DNA of 16,117 bases from Alphaproteobacteria bacterium (GTDB taxonomy: Bacteria; Pseudomonadota; Alphaproteobacteria; Rhizobiales; Aestuariivirgaceae). The first letter of the stretch is position 1. Every line of letters begins with the position of its first letter. Shown piece after piece: positions 14,761 to 16,117 of this stretch. The notes under the pieces are model-generated. The model was given only the letters and a program-made list of their open reading frames with translations. It searched no databases and was not told the DNA's origin. The stretch covers positions 1-16,117 of the forward strand of contig JAGRLX010000174.1 of the NCBI GenBank assembly GCA_020441605.1, given 5' to 3'. The position numbers were made by a program, and so were the translations under genes.

Positions 14761-15756
14761 GCGAGTCTCAGTCCTTCTTTGTCGAAACGATGCAGATGAT
14801 CAAGATTGGGGGTCAGGCTCACCTTTTCTCCATATTTTAGATCCACCTCGCCATCGGCTCGAACCGTGAGAGGCTCATTGAACCCGTCCAGGTTGACATG
14901 GAAGAAGGTATCGCTGCCGAGATGTTCGGAGACGCCAATGGTTCCCGTCCAGCTTCCCTCGCCGGTGCCAATTGCAATATGTTCCGGGCGGATACCAACG
15001 GTATGCGCCCCGTGCTTCTCAGCCTCCTTGCCGCCGATGAAGTTCATTCGCGGCGAACCGATGAAGCCCGCGACAAACCTGTTGCGCGGCTTGCGGTAAA
15101 GTTCGAGCGGGCTGCCGATCTGCTCGATGACACCAGCCTGCAACACCACGATCTTGTCGGCCCTCGACCTGGTCGTGGGTGACGTAAATCATGGTGGTCT
15201 TGAGCCGCTTGTGAAGTTCGCTGATCTCAAGGCGCATCCCCACGCGCAATGCGGCATCGAGATTTGACAGGGGTTCATCAAACAGGAACGCCTTGGGCTC
15301 ACGCACGATCGCCCGGCCGATTGCGACGCGCTGGCGCTGGCCGCCGGAAAGCTGGCCGGGGCGTCTGTCAAGATAATCGGTAAGGTTCAGAACACGGGCG
15401 GCTTCCGCGATGCGCTTGTCCTGTTCGCTTTGCGGCATACCCGCCATCTTCATCGGAAAGGCAATGTTCTTGCGAACCGACATGTGCGGATACAATGCGT
15501 AGGACTGGAAGACCATGGCGAGGCCGCGCTTGGCCGGCGGAATGTTCGTGGCATCTTCGCCATCGATCAGTATTTGGCCGCTGCTGACATCTTCGAGGCC
15601 TGCGATCAGACGCAGCAAGGTCGACTTGCCGCAACCCGATGGGCCGACAAAAACGACGAACTCGCCATCTTCCACATCAAGATCCGTCGGCTTGATGACC
15701 TTGACGCTGCCGAAATCCTTGGTGACCTGTTTGAGTGTGATCTTCCCCATGACCAT
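14757..15756 (-). pseudogene. smoK: Sorbitol/mannitol ABC transporter ATPase, frameshifted
   Basis: This is a MalK/SmoK-type ATPase that would energise the polyol importer at the inner membrane. The first frame carries Walker [10 protein letters not shown] (36-44), the signature LSGGQ (134-138), Walker B FLFDEP (155-160) and H-loop THDQVE (191-196). After this, family members read [14 protein letters not shown]. Here the DNA goes from GTCGAGG straight to GCCGACAAG at about 15160, which fits loss of 11 bases and shifts the frame. The rest of the protein ([18 protein letters not shown], then [11 protein letters not shown] of the TOBE domain) is intact in another frame to the stop at 14757. Starts at 15756 and 15750 share the AGGG upstream. 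The lesion is real decay or a sequencing error; everything else looks under selection. Confidence 0.85.
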
Positions 15757-15762
15757 ATATCC

Positions 15763-16117
15763 CTATTTCACCGCGCCGAAGGTTAGGCCCCGGACAAGTT
15801 GCTTCTGGCTGAACCAGCCCATGATCAGAATTGGCGCGATGGCCATGACCGAGGCGGCCGAAAGTTTCGCGTAGAACAGGCCCTCCGGGCTCGAATAGCT
15901 GGCGATGAACGCCGTGAGCGGGGCCGCCTGGGCCGCGGTCAGGTTCAGCGTCCAGAAGGCTTCGTTCCAGGCCAGGATGATGTTCAGGAGAACCGTCGAG
16001 GCCATGCCCGGAATGGCCATGGGTGTCAGGACGTAGAGAACCTCTTCCCTGAGCGACGCCCCGTCCATGCGGGCGGCTTCGAGAATCTCGCCGGGAATTT
16101 CGCGGAAGTAGGTGTAG
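15763..16117 (-). CDS. smoG: Polyol ABC transporter inner-membrane permease, C-terminal part
   Basis: The gene enters from the right edge, so its N-terminus is missing. The visible 117 residues begin YTYFREIPGEILEAARMDGA, the cytoplasmic EAA loop (EAAxxDGA) by which MalG-type permeases dock on the ATPase. At least two hydrophobic membrane segments follow (around MASTVLLNIILAW and ASVMAIAPILIMGWF), and the end is QKQLVRGLTFGAVK, the normal C-terminus of this family. The stop is 6 bases before the first possible ATPase start, with the ribosome site overlapping it, so the genes are in one operon. Assignment to sorbitol/mannitol transport rests on the neighbours. Confidence 0.88.
   Translation of the reverse strand, partial: YTYFREIPGEILEAARMDGASLREEVLYVLTPMAIPGMASTVLLNIILAWNEAFWTLNLTAAQAAPLTAFIASYSSPEGLFYAKLSAASVMAIAPILIMGWFSQKQLVRGLTFGAVK

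Noticed and set aside
14098..14799. A 233-codon plus-strand open frame opposite smoS
   Set aside because: It is antisense to a complete short-chain dehydrogenase and its translation shows no domain.
1..16117. CRISPR array, riboswitch, toxin-antitoxin pair or anti-phage defence cluster
   Set aside because: I saw no repeat-spacer pattern, no recognisable aptamer and no paired small toxin/antitoxin or nuclease/helicase genes. The accessory genes do not form a recognisable defence system.

Overview
The window looks like chromosome or megaplasmid DNA from an alphaproteobacterium of the Rhizobium/Mesorhizobium/Sinorhizobium type. This rests on high-GC coding DNA, a sorbitol/mannitol (smo/mtl-type) operon in the known gene order, an N-methyl amino acid oxidase, a CadC-like regulator with TPR repeats, and several insertion-sequence remnants of kinds common in rhizobia. 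No species call is possible from the sequence alone.

Positions 1-2300 are degraded accessory DNA. The window opens with 20 bases that fit the 3' end of a tRNA (T-loop, acceptor strand, discriminator A, CCA). It continues with a small frameshifted ORF, a C-terminal scrap of an IS1380-like transposase, an intact class I SAM-dependent methyltransferase, and a small unknown ORF upstream of it with a near-perfect Shine-Dalgarno sequence.

Positions 2294-5328 hold three intact genes: a ChaC-type gamma-glutamylcyclotransferase, a LysR regulator, and a divergent SolA-like oxidase with its covalent-flavin Cys. The LysR-SolA pair probably forms a small amine catabolism module.

Positions 5687-6713 are a wreck. 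A RidA-family gene (nonsense codon, missing N-terminus) abuts an IS3-family orfA fragment. That fragment is joined to the C-terminal part of a TPR protein. Intact genes follow: a DJ-1/PfpI-family protein and a soluble winged-helix/TolB-like/TPR regulator. An IS630-type transposase remnant and about 700 bases with nothing recognisable come next.

Positions 10163-16117 are all on the minus strand. From upstream (right) to downstream (left) they are: the C-terminal end of a polyol ABC permease (SmoG-like), its ATPase (SmoK-like, frameshifted by an apparent 11-base deletion), sorbitol dehydrogenase (SmoS-like), a strong intercistronic hairpin, mannitol 2-dehydrogenase (MtlK-like), then a separately promoted PhoX/DUF839 secreted phosphatase-like protein behind a good Pho-box candidate and ending at a hairpin terminator. 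Import of sorbitol/mannitol and oxidation to fructose is the evident pathway. If the ATPase frameshift is real, this transporter copy needs another ATPase.

No clearly new multi-gene system is visible. The most distinctive observations are the PhoX-like protein whose motifs run in a circularly permuted order, the triple Pho half-site in front of it, the broken transporter ATPase inside an otherwise intact operon, and the layered IS-driven gene fusion.
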